From Schizochytrium sp. TIO01 (Eukaryota; Sar; Bigyra; Thraustochytrida; Thraustochytriidae): 64,000 nucleotides of DNA. The notes below the pieces were generated by a model. It made no database searches. It saw only the letters and a list, made by a program, of their open reading frames with translations, and had not been told where the DNA came from. Positions within the stretch are counted from its first letter, which is position 1, and every line of letters starts with the position of its first letter. Of this stretch, positions 9,497-22,235 are shown piece by piece. A program made the position numbers and the translations under genes. The stretch is from the NCBI GenBank assembly GCA_004764695.1, contig SMSO01000008.1, positions 719,001 to 783,000 on the forward strand. Reading direction: 5' to 3'.

Positions 9497-11004
9497 AAAG
9501 AGGGTTACCCAAAACAAAGAACAGAAGACAAGGTGGTGCTTTCCTAGCATCGCTTCTTGCTTCTCCTCTTTTATCCTTATCGTTTCTTCTTTGGGAGTTT
9601 TACGGTGTGACTACCGTCGTTACCGCGTTTTGTTCATGGTAGCGGTAGTTGTGATTGGTTTGCTCGTTCAGAAGTGCCTACTCGTTTGATTGAGCGTAGT
9701 ACGTGCACTTGAGCTTCCAGTACTTCTCTCATGGTCCTTTTCAAAATTAAATTTTGTCAGTGGTTTAAGTCACCAAAACAAGATATATGCATGTAGGTTC
9801 CTGTGTTGAGCTTTGAATCTTCTCTTTTAATACTTCATCCTCAGAAACCCCACGTTCTGCGCTTTAAAGGAGAGAATCAAGATTAAATTCAGCCAAGACC
9901 CTACTTACAACAGCATCAAGAAGATAAGAAGATGAAGCAGAGAAATCAAGCAACATGATGAAGTTTACCAATGAGTAAGCACTTTTCTTTAATGAGGTTG
10001 CAGCTGCACTTTGATACCACTGCTACATACAATAAGATCGCTGCATCTTCTTTACACGCCAAATTTCTCTCCCCTTTTCTACCCCTCCATCTTGAAACAT
10101 CTCACAGGCTCGCAGCCAATGTCTATGAAATCATATTTTCTTCTTTTTACTTCTAGTGCTTTATGTTTTGCTAACATGACTTGATTTTTCAGAAGGCTTT
10201 CTGTGCAACGCATCCTATTTCTGAAATTCTTTGCTAGGCGGCCATAATCTGATGTCAGTCCAAGAAAAAAAAAAAAAAAAAAAGGTCTTCTTTTTCATGA
10301 TTTACTTTTTCGAAGGCAATAAACATGCAAGACACTATATACATATATATATATATATAGATGATGCTAACAGAATATGGCAACTAGGCTGATTTTTTCA
10401 TCATTTCTCTTCTCTTTTTTTTTTTCTTTTTTTTTAAACAGCAAGGCCCTACCCGTTGAACCCAGGAGGCGTAGATGTGCACGGGGAATTTCAGTGTCAA
10501 CCAAATCATCTAATAATGTCCATAAATGAATAAATGTACTCCTCAGCTATTTTTCTCTTGCTTGTTTACTTGATATATATAAATAGAAAAGGTCGCCACG
10601 CATATCAGGTCATCTTCCGCAATGCGTTCTGATCATGCCGATGGCAAGTACAAATCGGTTGCTTATTAGGTCGGAACCGCACCTACTAGTCAGTGTTAGG
10701 CGCTACGAAGCGTGCCTTGTATCCAAATTCACGATAAATGACAGGTACATTAGTTGGAAAGAAGAGCCAAATTAGCCGAGTCCGCGCTATGTTGCTTCTG
10801 CAAATGCGAGTATATCGGAGCGATTTTGTTGGCCACACAGGGCGGGAAGACATGGGAAGACATAACGCAGGAAAGACCCCCAAAGTCAAGCTCATTGGAC
10901 GGTATTGGTGTTTGCCCCTCTCAGTGCAACTGTTTAATTTGTAAGACCCGCCCCCTCCCCCCAAAAAAAGAAAAAAGAGTAAGTTCTCTACTAGCCTCAG
11001 GATT
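9497..11004. other. Convergent intergenic region (TTLL / permease)
   Basis: Probably the two 3' UTRs plus spacer. It contains a 19-bp poly(A) run (10265-10283), a short (AT)n tract near 10340-10360 and a T-rich run near 10410-10435. No ORF has coding character. The minus-strand ORF running from the permease gene to 10686 is an out-of-frame reading. Confidence 0.55.
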
Positions 11005-12519
11005 TTAGAGCTGCATGCGGGGCCCTGCGTAAGCTTCCTTACGAAGCACCAGAGTGGGTGAACGCATGAAACCCTCATAGCTAGCTGTGCTTGCAGAGCG
11101 CGGAATGTTTGCAGGAGAGTGGTTGGGGTCTGGCGTGCCATATGACACGGTGGCTGCTGACTGGTTGAGAATGGGGCCAGCAGAAATAACACTGCCATTA
11201 CCCTTTGACAAGGGCAAGACATCATATTCCATATCATCGTCAGGTTCATCAGCAAACCATTTGCGGCAGGTGAAGTGCAGGATAACATTGGAAACAAGAC
11301 CGAAGGCAATACCATTCGGGATAGAGAACGTAAATGGCATGATGGACAAGGTGAGGAAAGCCGGTACAGCAATTCGCATCTGTTTCCAGTCAATCTCAGA
11401 AGCTTGGCCCATCATGGAGGCACCGATAAGAATGACGACAGGGGCAGTGGCCTCCTGCGGGATACTTCCGAGGAGCGGCGCAAAGAAGAGACTCAGAAGG
11501 AACCAACATCCAATTACACACGCTGTGAGACCTGTGCGGCCACCCTCTTTGATACCTGCGGCGCTCTCGATGTGAACAATGATAGGACTGCAACCAAGAA
11601 CCGCGGCGACCATTGTGGCAAAACCAGCCGCGAAGAAAACCCATTCGGACTTTGGCACTGTGACGTGACCATTGTCTTCCTCGTGATGAAGGCCTGCGAG
11701 GTGAGCAAGGCCGAACATGACGCCAGAAACATCGAAGACGCCGACGAGCAAGAACGCAAGGATACCAGGAGTGTAGGTGCCGACATCGTCTGCTACAAGA
11801 TCAAGACGAGTAGCCTCTTTGTAAGCTGGGGACTGCTCCATGGGAAATTTGAGAATGTGTTCAGGCCACTCATTACGAATTGCCCACATGATCACGGTGA
11901 TGAGCATGATACCCACAACAACTCCTCCACGGATCTGATGATGCTGCAAGGTGGCCTGAAGCAGGAGTCCCGCCAGCGAAATCCACAGTTCTGGTCTATC
12001 CAGAGGGCCCAATTTGACGAGACTATCGTCGCTGGCAGCCACCACAAGTTCAATAGTCTGCATTCCAATAAAGGTCAGAAGGAGACCCATGCCAATGACT
12101 GTGGCAATCTTGATGGTCACAGGAATGAACCTCATGGCCATGTTGCTCATGTGCGAGACTGCTAGTAGCGACATAATGAGACCTGCTACAAATGCACTAG
12201 TCAGTGCTCCTTCCCATGGAATTCCCTTACCCTTGATGAGACCATAACTGAGATACGCACTCAAACCCAGTCCTGGTGCGAGCCCAAATGGCAAATTTGC
12301 AAAGTAGCCAACGATGAACGAGCCCAGGGCAGAGGCGACAGCAGTCCCAATAACCACATCTGTAGGCTCTAGACCCGTGTGGGGCTTGCCAAGAATCTCT
12401 GCGTTCAGGAGCAGGATGTACGCCATCGTCAGAAACGTTGCAGTTCCCGCGCGAAACTCGGCCCGTGCATTTGTGCCGCGCTCGCGCAGTTTGAAGGTCT
12501 CGTCGAGCCAGCCTCCCAT
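11005..12519 (-). CDS. AzgA-type purine (adenine/guanine/hypoxanthine) permease, NCS2 fold
   Basis: A polytopic plasma-membrane transporter of the AzgA/Azg1 branch of nucleobase transporters, probably a proton symporter for purines used in salvage. Family marks are visible: FRAGTATFLTMAYILLLNAEIL in the first membrane segment, GLAPGLGLSAYLSYG (the discontinuous helix 3 region), ESAAGIKEGGRTGLTACVIG, and a following PQEATAPVVILIGASM. About 12-14 hydrophobic helices are spread along the protein, with a short charged C-terminal tail containing Ser/Pro. The open frame extends to 12588, but I chose the ATG at 12519 (504 residues). MGGWLDETFKLRERGTNARAEF looks like the normal family N-terminus, and the context has A at -3. 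The 23 upstream codons look like 5' UTR. Family assignment is firm; the exact substrate is inferred. Confidence 0.9.
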   Translation of the reverse strand: MGGWLDETFKLRERGTNARAEFRAGTATFLTMAYILLLNAEILGKPHTGLEPTDVVIGTAVASALGSFIVGYFANLPFGLAPGLGLSAYLSYGLIKGKGIPWEGALTSAFVAGLIMSLLAVSHMSNMAMRFIPVTIKIATVIGMGLLLTFIGMQTIELVVAASDDSLVKLGPLDRPELWISLAGLLLQATLQHHQIRGGVVVGIMLITVIMWAIRNEWPEHILKFPMEQSPAYKEATRLDLVADDVGTYTPGILAFLLVGVFDVSGVMFGLAHLAGLHHEEDNGHVTVPKSEWVFFAAGFATMVAAVLGCSPIIVHIESAAGIKEGGRTGLTACVIGCWFLLSLFFAPLLGSIPQEATAPVVILIGASMMGQASEIDWKQMRIAVPAFLTLSIMPFTFSIPNGIAFGLVSNVILHFTCRKWFADEPDDDMEYDVLPLSKGNGSVISAGPILNQSAATVSYGTPDPNHSPANIPRSASTASYEGFMRSPTLVLRKEAYAGPRMQL

Positions 12520-13492
12520 GTTTGATAGAAAAATGCAGCAGCTGAAGAAGATATGACGATGAAAACGAGGAGTTCCGAGCTTCGCCAACGGCTGCGACTG
12601 GAAACTACCGGGCGAGCGAGTTACCCGACAAGGGCGCCAGCGAGGGACGTGGCGGCAGGATCTTCGGTCCCTAGGGGTCTGCGGCGCCAGGAAGAGCGCA
12701 GCTCTTGCTCGTTGGCCTTTTCGTGTCGGTCTCTCTTCGATTGCAGTTTGTTCGTCTGTTTATTCGACTTCGTGTGTTTCGTTTTTACTTTACATTCAAT
12801 AAAACCTCAATGACTCTTTTTTTCCTTTTTCATTACCCACTACCATTACTGCTATGTACCTCCTAGCCAGCTATGTTTTAAAAACTATTTCTCCTTCTTA
12901 AACTCCAAATATGGTGACCGTGACACTTTCTTTTAATGTTTTTTCAATGATTGAAAAAATACTTTTTTTTAATTAAGAAAAATTATCTTTTTATTTTTTT
13001 TGCCTTGCTTTCTAAAAAAAATAAATTCATGAATAAATTAATGGACAAATAGCGAAAACAATAATAGCCGTTAGTAGTAGGCTACAATTATATTAATTAT
13101 CTAATTATTAACGAAACTTGAAATCCTCGCTTGCCGAAGGAGTGCTTAGTAGGCAGTAGGAAGCTACTAGGAGCAGCAGGTAGTACCTAGCGTTGCTGTT
13201 TTGGTCCACTCAGTATCTCCTGTCATCGAAGGCTTCAGACATCGCTTTGACTGTCTTGCTTTCACTCCCGCTCTCTCGCGGACCTTACTGACCAGCTCTG
13301 AGCTCGCGGGTTCCTCTCGTGGGTTCCTTTCATCCCCAGTTCTTCAAGTTCGTTCGCTGTTTTAGTTGTTAGTGCTGTTGTTGTTGTTGTTGTTATGGTT
13401 CGAGGGTTCAGGTCTTTCGATTCCTTCATTCTTTCATTCTTTCTTTCACACTTACTTTGTTTCGGGTTCGCGCGATCTTGAAACCCGTCTTT

Positions 13493-13558
13493 CAATCAAT
13501 CAATCAATCAATCAATCGATCGATCGATCGATCAATCAATCGATCAATCAAATCGATC
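13493..13558. repeat. (CAAT)n/(CGAT)n microsatellite
   Basis: An alternating array of CAAT and CGAT units, ending in TCAAATCGATCC. The switch between CAAT and CGAT differs by a single base per unit, as expected from point mutation within an expanding array. Confidence 0.95.
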
Positions 13559-13748
13559 CATTCGTCAATCAAATCGACCAAACGAACAAGCAACCGATAC
13601 TCTAATAAGAAGCCCCAACGCAGAGCAGTTCAATTCTGCTTCGGGTTCTTTGCACGAGCGTTGACGGTTTTGGACCACCCTCTAATGGTTTTCGAGGCCG
13701 TTGTCGTCGTTGTTGCTAACCTTCAGCAGCTTCTTCTCTATAAACCTT

Positions 13749-13790
13749 ATTCATTCATTCATTCATTCATCCGTTCATCATTCATTCATT
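13749..13790. repeat. (ATTC)n microsatellite
   Basis: Imperfect ATTC array interrupted by CCGTTCATC. It is the reverse complement of the (GAAT)n array at 14581-14629, so the two form an inverted pair about 0.8 kb apart. Confidence 0.92.
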
Positions 13791-14540
13791 GATGGCGAAG
13801 CGGAATGGAGAATGAATCGTTGGGAATGGTCAGTAAGACCCAAAAAGAAGAACAAGAAGAAGAAGATAGTCGCGCGAAATAATTCATCGCCATTTATTTG
13901 CCACGACGGCTCCGCCTCTCATTGCAGAGCCTACATTTCACTCAAGTTATCTTCAAGCTATCTTCAAGTTTTGTCTTCAAGTTGTCTTCAAGTCGTCTTC
14001 AAGCTGTCTGCGATTTATCGTCGTTCACGCACCTAGACCCGCGTGCTTCAGATGTCTTCGTCTGTGCAGAACTCGAGGTCCGCTCAAGAGCAAACCCTCT
14101 AAGGAAGAAGCGTCTTGCCACGACAAAGGCAAACGCAATCGAACTGTTCACGGTCGCACGAGAGACCGTCTAGAAATCGACGTTTGTCCTCAGCGATGAA
14201 CCCAAAATTTGGCGTTTTGGTCGTCGTTTCTCACGGTGCATCTCAATCGTTGGAGAGGTCGAAGTTTCCAACGTTTTGCTGAAAGTTATAGAGGTTCATG
14301 GTGAATACGGGTCCTGCTGAAAGCAACAGCAAATGCATTCGCGCTGCCAATGCGGTCTCGAGCCAAGTCAACAGTCTGCAGCTAAAATGCAGAAGCCATC
14401 GTCGTCGATCGCGGGAAGCACAGGGATGTGAAGGAAAGGAAAGCTTCTTAGCTCGCACAGCGGATACAACAAACAACCCCAATTCATGCGTTGAACCATC
14501 CATCGAAAGAAAGCACTCCCATTTCTTACGTGCAAACTAT

Positions 14541-14629
14541 CTATGTATGTATGTATGAATGTATGTACCTATGAACCTATGAATGAATGAACCTATGAAT
14601 GAATGAATGAATGAATGAATGAGAGAATG
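14541..14629. repeat. (ATGT)n then (GAAT)n microsatellite
   Basis: A compound array that starts as ATGT units and changes to GAAT units after two ACCTAT interruptions. Its GAAT half is inverted relative to the ATTC array at 13749-13790. Confidence 0.92.
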
Positions 14630-14802
14630 CACGCCCAAAGAGGCAGGTTCTTCAGATTTCCGGTAAACCCTCAATTCTCCAAATCGCTCGTAAACATAGC
14701 CACCAAAGGACCAAGACCTGAACAGCCCTTCTCGAGCAACGTGTAGGCCTCCAAGCTATCACTACCTCTTGCCAACGACGTCGCCAAACTCTACAGAACT
14801 CA

Positions 14803-14825
14803 GATCGATCGATCGATCGATCGAT
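14803..14825. repeat. (GATC)n microsatellite
   Basis: Short uninterrupted array of the palindromic unit GATC, same unit family as the tract at 7558-7582. Confidence 0.93.
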
Positions 14826-14964
14826 GCTGTGTTTGTCTATCTTGTGCTTTCCTCTTCTCGCGTTTTATTATTATGACCACCATCTTTTTTCTTTCTTTTC
14901 TTCTTTTTCTTTTTTAACTTGAATAAGTTATCTCTTTGGGTAAAAAATGATATCATCAAATGAT

Positions 14965-15683
<719 letters not shown>

Positions 15684-16567
15684 AAACAAAGAAAGTGCCT
15701 CCAAGGGACTTAGCAGTAGTCCATAACCACGAGTAGTGTCATGAACCTACCAAACTAAAACTATAAATTACGTACTTATTACAAATAGATAAACTTTAGT
15801 GATTTCTTCAGAAAAAAAATAATTTTAAAAAAAAATAAAAAATGAAGAAATGAACGAATGAACGAATGAATGAATGAATGAATGAATGAATAAAATAAGC
15901 GAGGAAGAGCACAAGTCGGAGGATGGAGGCGGCTGAAGCTGCTGCGCGGCGGCTTCGAAGGGGGGAAAGAAAAGGGAGGCTCAGGGAGGTCTCGCGGCTG
16001 CCTCCGCCCTGCTGCGGCCGGTCTCCAGGGTGCTGGCGCGGCGGCTTTGGCCACAAAGGTGGGTTCGAGGGCGCGGTTTTTGGGTGGCGGCCAGAGATCT
16101 TCCGCCCCCTCTCGGCTCAAGTCTTGAGAGGCGCGCGAAGGACCACTGCGGGAGGGCTGTGTGGAGGCTCTCCTCTGGGAGCACAGACCGCATTTGGGGA
16201 AGCGGTGGTGAGGAGTGCGGTGTAGCTGTGGGCAGTGGGGGGAGAGGAACACTGTGGAGAAGAGCCCTCTGAGAGGAAATCAAAGGCCGCCGGTACGAGC
16301 AAAGCGCCCGAAAAGCTCTCGATCGAAGCTTTTGCCAACTCATTGCATGGTCAAAGACATGGCCAGAAACGCACGCAAAGGCACTCGAAAGGAGCCAAAG
16401 ACGGCATTGAAGATAGCAGAAGAACATAAACTTCAGCCTAGCCAGAGGACCTTGGTGCTTGGACGTGGACGGAGAACTGGCGTACGAGGTGGGGTGTGTG
16501 GAAAGGCTCTTTTTCAAGGCGCTCCCGTTCACGGCAGCTTTTGATTGCTTCTGTGACATCACGATTT
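15684..16567. other. GC-rich island next to the (ATTT)n array
   Basis: After an A-rich stretch and a (GAAT)n tract (15849-15893), the composition switches sharply to GC-rich DNA from about 15900 to 16300. Several overlapping ORFs on both strands (for example 15923-16225 + and 15981-16562 -) arise from high GC content. None shows a recognisable domain. It may be a CpG-type promoter, a relic or an unrecognised short gene; I cannot decide. Confidence 0.4.
15849..15893. repeat. (GAAT)n microsatellite
   Basis: Array of GAAT units with two early GAAC variants, at the boundary between A-rich and GC-rich DNA. Confidence 0.93.
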
Positions 16568-16792
16568 GCCATGAATTACTGTTTTATGAAATGACTGCTT
16601 CGCTTATAAGTTTTGTCGGAAATGCCATGAATTCTAGTTTAATCGAATGAATGTTTCGCTCAACAGTTTTGTCGGAAATGCCATGAATTCTGGATTTATG
16701 AAATGAATGCTTCGCTCGAAAGTTTCGTCGGAAATGCCATAAATTCTAGTTTAATCAAATGAATGCTTCGCTCAAAAGTTTCGTCGGAAATG
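16568..16792. repeat. 56-bp tandem repeat, four units
   Basis: Units begin at 16568, 16624, 16680 and 16736. Each starts with GCCATRAATT and ends with GTCGGAAAT, with TTTATGAAATG or TTTAATCAAATG and GCTTCGCT in the middle. The last three units are closely similar and the first is more diverged. No open frame runs through the whole array. 56 is a multiple of 4 but the unit itself is not a simple repeat. Confidence 0.9.
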
Positions 16793-18628
16793 GTGGGATC
16801 CATTCAAGCTCGAGCTCGAGCTCGGCCGGTGTCTGCAGCACAAGAACAATCGCGTTGGAGAAGTCGAGACTCGCGACCGACCGCTCGTACGCAGAAGACG
16901 TTGAGGGCCACGAAACTGCCGCTTGAGATGCTGCCCAAATTTCTTGCGCAGCACAGGAATTGCAAGCGTTCAGGACGTAACCTGAGGATTGGCGTCAGCA
17001 ATTGCAGAGCTTTCAGCCCGCGATGAAGAATAGTCCTCTCCACAGAAAGTAGGCACCGAAGCTTCAACGCAAACTCAAGTTCGACTTGTGCAGCATTGGC
17101 TGGAGCTGCTCGTTCTCCACTTCGGTAGCTGTCTAGCTAGCTTGTCGGTGATCGAAATTGGAAGCCAAGCTTGCCCGAGGATGATGGCGATGGATTGGCG
17201 TGACGGTGACGGCGACGGCGAACTTGAGGACAATCCTGCTGCTTGACGCGAGGTCCCCGTCAAGGCGGCCTCTGCCGTGGAGCTTGGAAAGGTGACGTAC
17301 ATACAGTGCAATAGAATTAAGTAGGATCATACGAAGCGTCCATGTCTGTTCGACTACGCCACGAACAAGTTTGTACGGAATTGCCCTCAAAAGCTGACCG
17401 ACCGTGGACTTCTTGCTCTCAAACTCTGACGTGCCTAAGCTTGCCCACTTGGTCAGCGCGATTGCTCAAAACGGGCCCTGCCGTTTGCAGCACAGTGGTA
17501 TCGCATCGCCAAGCTTTGCCGAGCGTGAATAAGTAGGCACCTCCAGCTCTCGAGCGGCACGTGCGAGTAGGTACGTACCGGCTCACAACTGTAGCAGAAC
17601 CATAGAGACAGCGCCAGCTAGCTCTAGAGAGGCGATATCAGGGGGGGGGGGCAAGGGGAATGAACGAAGATCGTGAACACAACGAAGATATTGAATCATT
17701 TGGAGTAGAAGTCAGGATTTGGAGACTTGGCGTATGAAAAAAGTTGGAGGACATCGAAGAACGCCGGCTGACGTCACCAAAGGCGTGTGCATGGTTGCTG
17801 AGAGCTCGAGCACGAATCAAGAATGAACTCAGCGAGAGTTTCATCTGCTTCCTGCTCGGAGCTTTCAATGCGGTGAGCAGGAATCGAATAGCGCAAGCGT
17901 TCTCGTTCTCGTAGACAGGAGAACGTGTAGAGAAGCTACGCATTTGTATGGTATATAGATATAGGATTGGGTACGCGGGGCGGTCGTAGTAGAAGAACTT
18001 AATTGTCATATGTATCACGTGAGGCAGTGCCAGGAAGAAGAAAGAATCAAATTTGAGGGGCGATGGTCTTGCCTGGCTCGAGGATAATTTTAAAGAGGCC
18101 TCAATTCAGACAAACGAATGAGTGAAAAGGGGTCTGCTAGCTACAAACAAACAGAGAGTAAATAAAGCGTACACAAATCTCGAGAGTGCAAAATGAAAGT
18201 GGAGGGGTACGTGGGTGTGGTTGAAGGCACGGGCGAGAAGGACAGCAGCATAAAGTAAAGAAATGAAAACGTAAGAACCAGGATAAGCGAGCGGAATCAT
18301 GACCAAGATGTCAAACCACGGCACGCATAAAAGAGTTAACAGTCACAAATAACGACCCTCTGAAAGCAGAAAGCTTGCTTCGTCAAATAGAGGTGATCGT
18401 CTGGAGAAGGAAGGTAGGACCAATAATGACAACGATAGAACCATGTAAGGAAAGCAGTTGCGAAACAAAAGTAGTAACGCCATCTTCGACATAACCTGTC
18501 AAAAAAAAAAACGTTATCTATTTTTCATTTCCCATGCCATCCCATTGAATCCAGGTGTCTGCCCTATCTCCAAAGCCATAATAGTAGACACGCCCATGAA
18601 AAGACGAATCCACCGCAGGGATTAGTTT
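16793..18628. other. Spacer without recognisable gene
   Basis: Mixed-composition DNA with short ORFs on both strands and no recognisable protein. A pure G run occurs at about 17641-17650. A stretch near 17184-17220 is rich in GATGGCGA/GACGGCGA words. The last 300 bp before 18628 are probably the 3' UTR of the small minus-strand gene. Confidence 0.45.
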
Positions 18629-19234
18629 TTAGCAGTAGTTGGAGTTGCGACCGTTACGCTTACGCAAGTACTCCGAGTACGCAGCGTCATCAGATGAGGA
18701 GCCAACCTCGTCATCACAGTCTTGCTCGTAGCGCCGGCGAGCATTCTCTGTCTTTGTAGTCAGATTCCTAGAATGCAGAGAAAGACGTGCCTCGTCGCGC
18801 ACGTGCATGGTGACTAAAGATCTTGGAGGATCAATGGCGGAGAGGCCTGTAGATGCAGTAGAGAAACTGCTGCTTTTACGGCCGCGAGGGTTGATGATGT
18901 CAAAGTCGCCATCATCAACATAGTTGGAGACCGCGCGGTGCTCAGATGCGCTCCTGCGCTTGGCACTGTTAGGAATCCGCCTGTAGCCGCGCTCCTCAAG
19001 AGGCCTTGTGGAGCTGAGTTCATCATCAGAGCAGTATCCATCTGGCGCTTTGTTCGATTTGACCTGGTTCTTGAAAAAACCTACGAGCCTTGAAGATCTA
19101 CGTTTCCAGGCATCTCGGGTCAGCGAAGCTCGCTTGGCTACTGCCTGTCTCGTCGATGAGGTGCGCCTCGACACTGATTTACGAAAGGAGTACCTTCTTG
19201 ACGAAGCTTGCGAAGCTGTTTCCATGTAGTCCAT
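18629..19234 (-). CDS. Hypothetical Ser/Arg-rich basic protein
   Basis: I do not recognise a family. The 201-residue frame starts at an ATG (19234). The N-terminal half is strongly basic with many R-R-x-S/T sites (YSFRKSVSRRTSS, KRRSASEHR), typical substrates of basophilic kinases such as PKA or AGC kinases. The C-terminal half adds acidic Ser/Asp patches (DCDDEVGSSSDDAA). There is no signal peptide, membrane segment or clear globular core, so it is probably disordered. Third codon positions are less extreme than in the housekeeping genes but more coding-like than the surrounding DNA. It could be a chance ORF; length, isolation and residue bias make a real small gene slightly more likely. Confidence 0.5.
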   Translation of the reverse strand: MDYMETASQASSRRYSFRKSVSRRTSSTRQAVAKRASLTRDAWKRRSSRLVGFFKNQVKSNKAPDGYCSDDELSSTRPLEERGYRRIPNSAKRRSASEHRAVSNYVDDGDFDIINPRGRKSSSFSTASTGLSAIDPPRSLVTMHVRDEARLSLHSRNLTTKTENARRRYEQDCDDEVGSSSDDAAYSEYLRKRNGRNSNYC

Positions 19235-22200
19235 TCTTCACAAGTCCAAGCACACCCAAAAATCACGTACTTAAGAGGTAGTTACAATGCTCTCGGAACT
19301 GCCCAAGACGCGCAGACCTCAAGGGCGACTCTGCAAAAGATGTCCAAAGTTCACGTAGATAATTTGTAAGCAAAAGAAAACCAGCGCGTGTCTCAATTAA
19401 TATATATGCCTATATCAATATACGATATAAAAGTCGAAAAAGAGCGCCGCTCGATCGCGAGGCCAGCCCAGCGCCTGCTCTTCCGTGCTGAGGGCAGACG
19501 AGGGGGGGGGAGGGTGCGTGGGGGTGTTCCCGGTGGTCCTCGCGGCGTCCTCGTACCGCCGCGTAGCCGAGCCGAGCCGAGACTGCGCCGCGCGCTCGTG
19601 GAGGCCTCGTATTAGGTGTCTGCTTCCTCCCTTTCTTTCCCTTTTATTTCCATCTGCTTTCTAAATCAAGCGCTTTTTCACGCGGCCGCACACATCCTTA
19701 CTCACCTTAATTATGCACGTGCTCCTATTTAAGAGGCAAGTTAAAACAACACTCTTAAGGTGGACTTGTGCTGGAAAAGGCTGAGGGTCGCGAGTGACCT
19801 GGCGCTTTTTTCTCGTGATTTTGCATTGATTCGAGTAATCTAAGATGGAGATTTTGAAGGCGGAGAAGCATATTTACCGATACCCTTTTTAGATGCTGCA
19901 TGCAATGGCAGCTTCTTCTGGAGATTTAGGTGGTAGAATAAGGACACTAGAATGAATCTGCAGTCCAAGCGGTGAGGCATTAGCAGCTGAGCTGGCTGAC
20001 CTGCTGAAGTAGGTCAGCAATAGACGCACGGGCAACACGGCACACTTTGGGTGCATGAGGACCATTGGATTGGAGAATATATGAAGACATTGGAGGTTAG
20101 GCGGTGGGTGAGAGGCGTTAAGAACCAGTGAGAGGATGTACATTACGGGGAAGCGGCGAAACGCTAGGTAGGGTTTCACTATAAAGAGCCGAGCAGCACG
20201 AAGTTGGATGGTCTTTTCTGGGCTCGTGGAGTCGAGGATAAGCTTGGGAGACCAAACCCTTTGATGATAAGGGATTAGCTGTGGGATCGTATCTTGAATC
20301 TCTAGAGACTCGCGGCTGAATTGAGGTGATAGTGATATTACCAAGGAGGGGAATAGGACCTAGATAAGCCGTATTAGGGGTGTCCAGAACTTCCGTGTCT
20401 GAGGCATCTTCACAATACGTGAAGCCGCGATACTACCTCTAGGTACCTACAAGGCAGTGACGATAAATAGTTGATGATGGAGTGCCAGTTCATGAGATCT
20501 TTTCTTTACATGATATTTTATCCATAGGAAATAACACTTCATTCTCTCTATAGCAAGTGAGAGTGAAGTCAAAATGTGTAAAAACATTTTATCTTAAAGG
20601 GGATAACCACTTGGGGTGCCACCTTTTAGAACACCAACAGTACATTCTCATTGCATGGTTCTGGTTTTGCGGTTACTCTACTGACTCTAATATTGTTTTC
20701 AGTACAAGCTGTATTATTGTTATTCGCAGAACAAATACTCTCTTTCTAATTTGCTGATACTCAAATATGCCCCTCAGTGTAAACTTCACTTCCTCAACAG
20801 CGATACTCTAGATGTCAGCCTTTATATCTATCCTGGATGCTGTATCACTATATCTATTGAAGAATACCTTGTGCTGTGAAGCGTGCAGAGGTAGTCTGAC
20901 AAGGAAGGCGAACTCAGCAGAAGGAGAAAGAGGATGATATATGAGTAATTGGGGTTTCGGGTCTGGATGCAGGCAGGATGAATGTATTTTGCCAGTCCAA
21001 TAGACAGGAGGTGCCAGACAGGAGAGCTAGGTTAGGTGACGTGAGGTGAGGTTAGGCAGTAGCTGTATATTACTTTAATAAAAATCTAACTATTACTCTT
21101 CTTTTATCAACCAATCCATGCATTGTGTCGAGGTTTCCAGGCTCAGCGCCCAAGTCATAAATATGAACAAAAGATGCACAGCTTTTTGCAGATCACTTGA
21201 AAATTGTTAGATTCAAGTATCTCGAAGATACAACCTACGTCTTTCAGGGGGGGGGGGGGGTGTCGAGATATGTCATCTTAGACGGTGTGTTACAATCATA
21301 TAGCTATTGAATGTTAATCACTTGCTACTTTTATGGTGCTTTATCTAAAGAGGTACTATCGATTTTGAGTCATGCGTTGCTCAGGTGAGTCCCTTGCATC
21401 ATAGTTATAGAGCTGGTCCAGTCTATAAAATAATTCTAGAAGTTTGAAAAGTATTCAATGGACTTAGCTTGAGCTTGCGCCAGTGAACGCGCGAATTCAT
21501 TATTGTATTGCACTGGTATAGGATTGTGCTATCTCCCAATTGTAAGTTGCCGTTTATATTCGACAATCCACCTTTCCATTTCAGTATTGCGTTCCCCCTA
21601 AAACCAAAGAAAGATCCAACAAGGATTTATCGGTTCATAAACTTCATCGGCTTTGGAAAGTTGTTTTTCGTATGCTGGAAGGAGAGACTTGCAAGCCGAC
21701 GTGCACAAACGCCTCCATGGCCGTATGAAGCCTGGTGGCCTCAAGTTCTTTTCTACTGAAGCTAAATCTTAAAATATTGACACTTACTTCGAGTCGCCCA
21801 TTCTTCACCAAACCTCGGTTTTTAAAACTCCGAAAAATTGTCCCGAGCTACAATCAACTACTATAAGGGTGTTAGGCCGGAGAACTCTTTTTAAACTCGA
21901 GAGCACCTTCTTCCTCTAAAACGCAAGCGCAGAAGTCTAGAAGGTGAATGGCAGAGTAATATGTTTTCTGAGACTTTAGGAGTCGACTCTAACCAGTGAG
22001 AGTGGGTGGACGATTCGTGCCACAGTAATGGTTGCGAGCAGCAAGTGAAAGAAGACCTATTTTACATGGGTTTACTACATCATTATGGGTACAGTCACAT
22101 ATAGCTCGGAATGACGTGACGGTATTCTGACTTGACAAAGAGAGGAAACATAATGATATTGGGAGTACTCGTCCATTCCAATCTTCCAAGTATAGTCTTA

Positions 22201-22235
22201 ATGGGGCATTGTTTTCAGAGAAACCTTCTACAGTC
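19235..22235. other. 3-kb spacer
   Basis: A short GC-rich patch (19440-19620) with an AGCCGAGCCGAGCC run lies upstream of the small minus gene and may be part of its promoter. The remainder is increasingly AT-rich. A pure G run of about 14 lies at 21247-21260. ORFs such as 19889-20344 (-, 151 codons) and 21508-21759 (+) have no recognisable domain. No RNA gene is seen. Confidence 0.45.

Larger units (their letters stand above)
12520..14964. other. Gene-poor spacer with tetranucleotide tracts
   Basis: AT-rich near the permease promoter (12800-13110), then mixed composition. Several 4-bp tracts are present: (CAAT)n/(CGAT)n at 13493-13558, (ATTC)n at 13749-13790, (ATGT)n/(GAAT)n at 14541-14629 and (GATC)n at 14803-14825. 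ORFs across 13366-14560 run through these tracts or through random sequence and show no conserved family. The stretch at 13975-14010 repeats TCTTCAAG-like words. I see no supported gene. Confidence 0.55.

Noticed and set aside
11275-12165. 296-codon plus-strand ORF opposite the permease gene
   Set aside because: Antisense shadow. It is His/Asp/Asn-rich with no domain, while the minus frame matches a known transporter.
19889-20344. 151-codon minus ORF
   Set aside because: No recognisable family, no coding-type codon bias, and the surroundings are AT-rich spacer. Considered a chance ORF.
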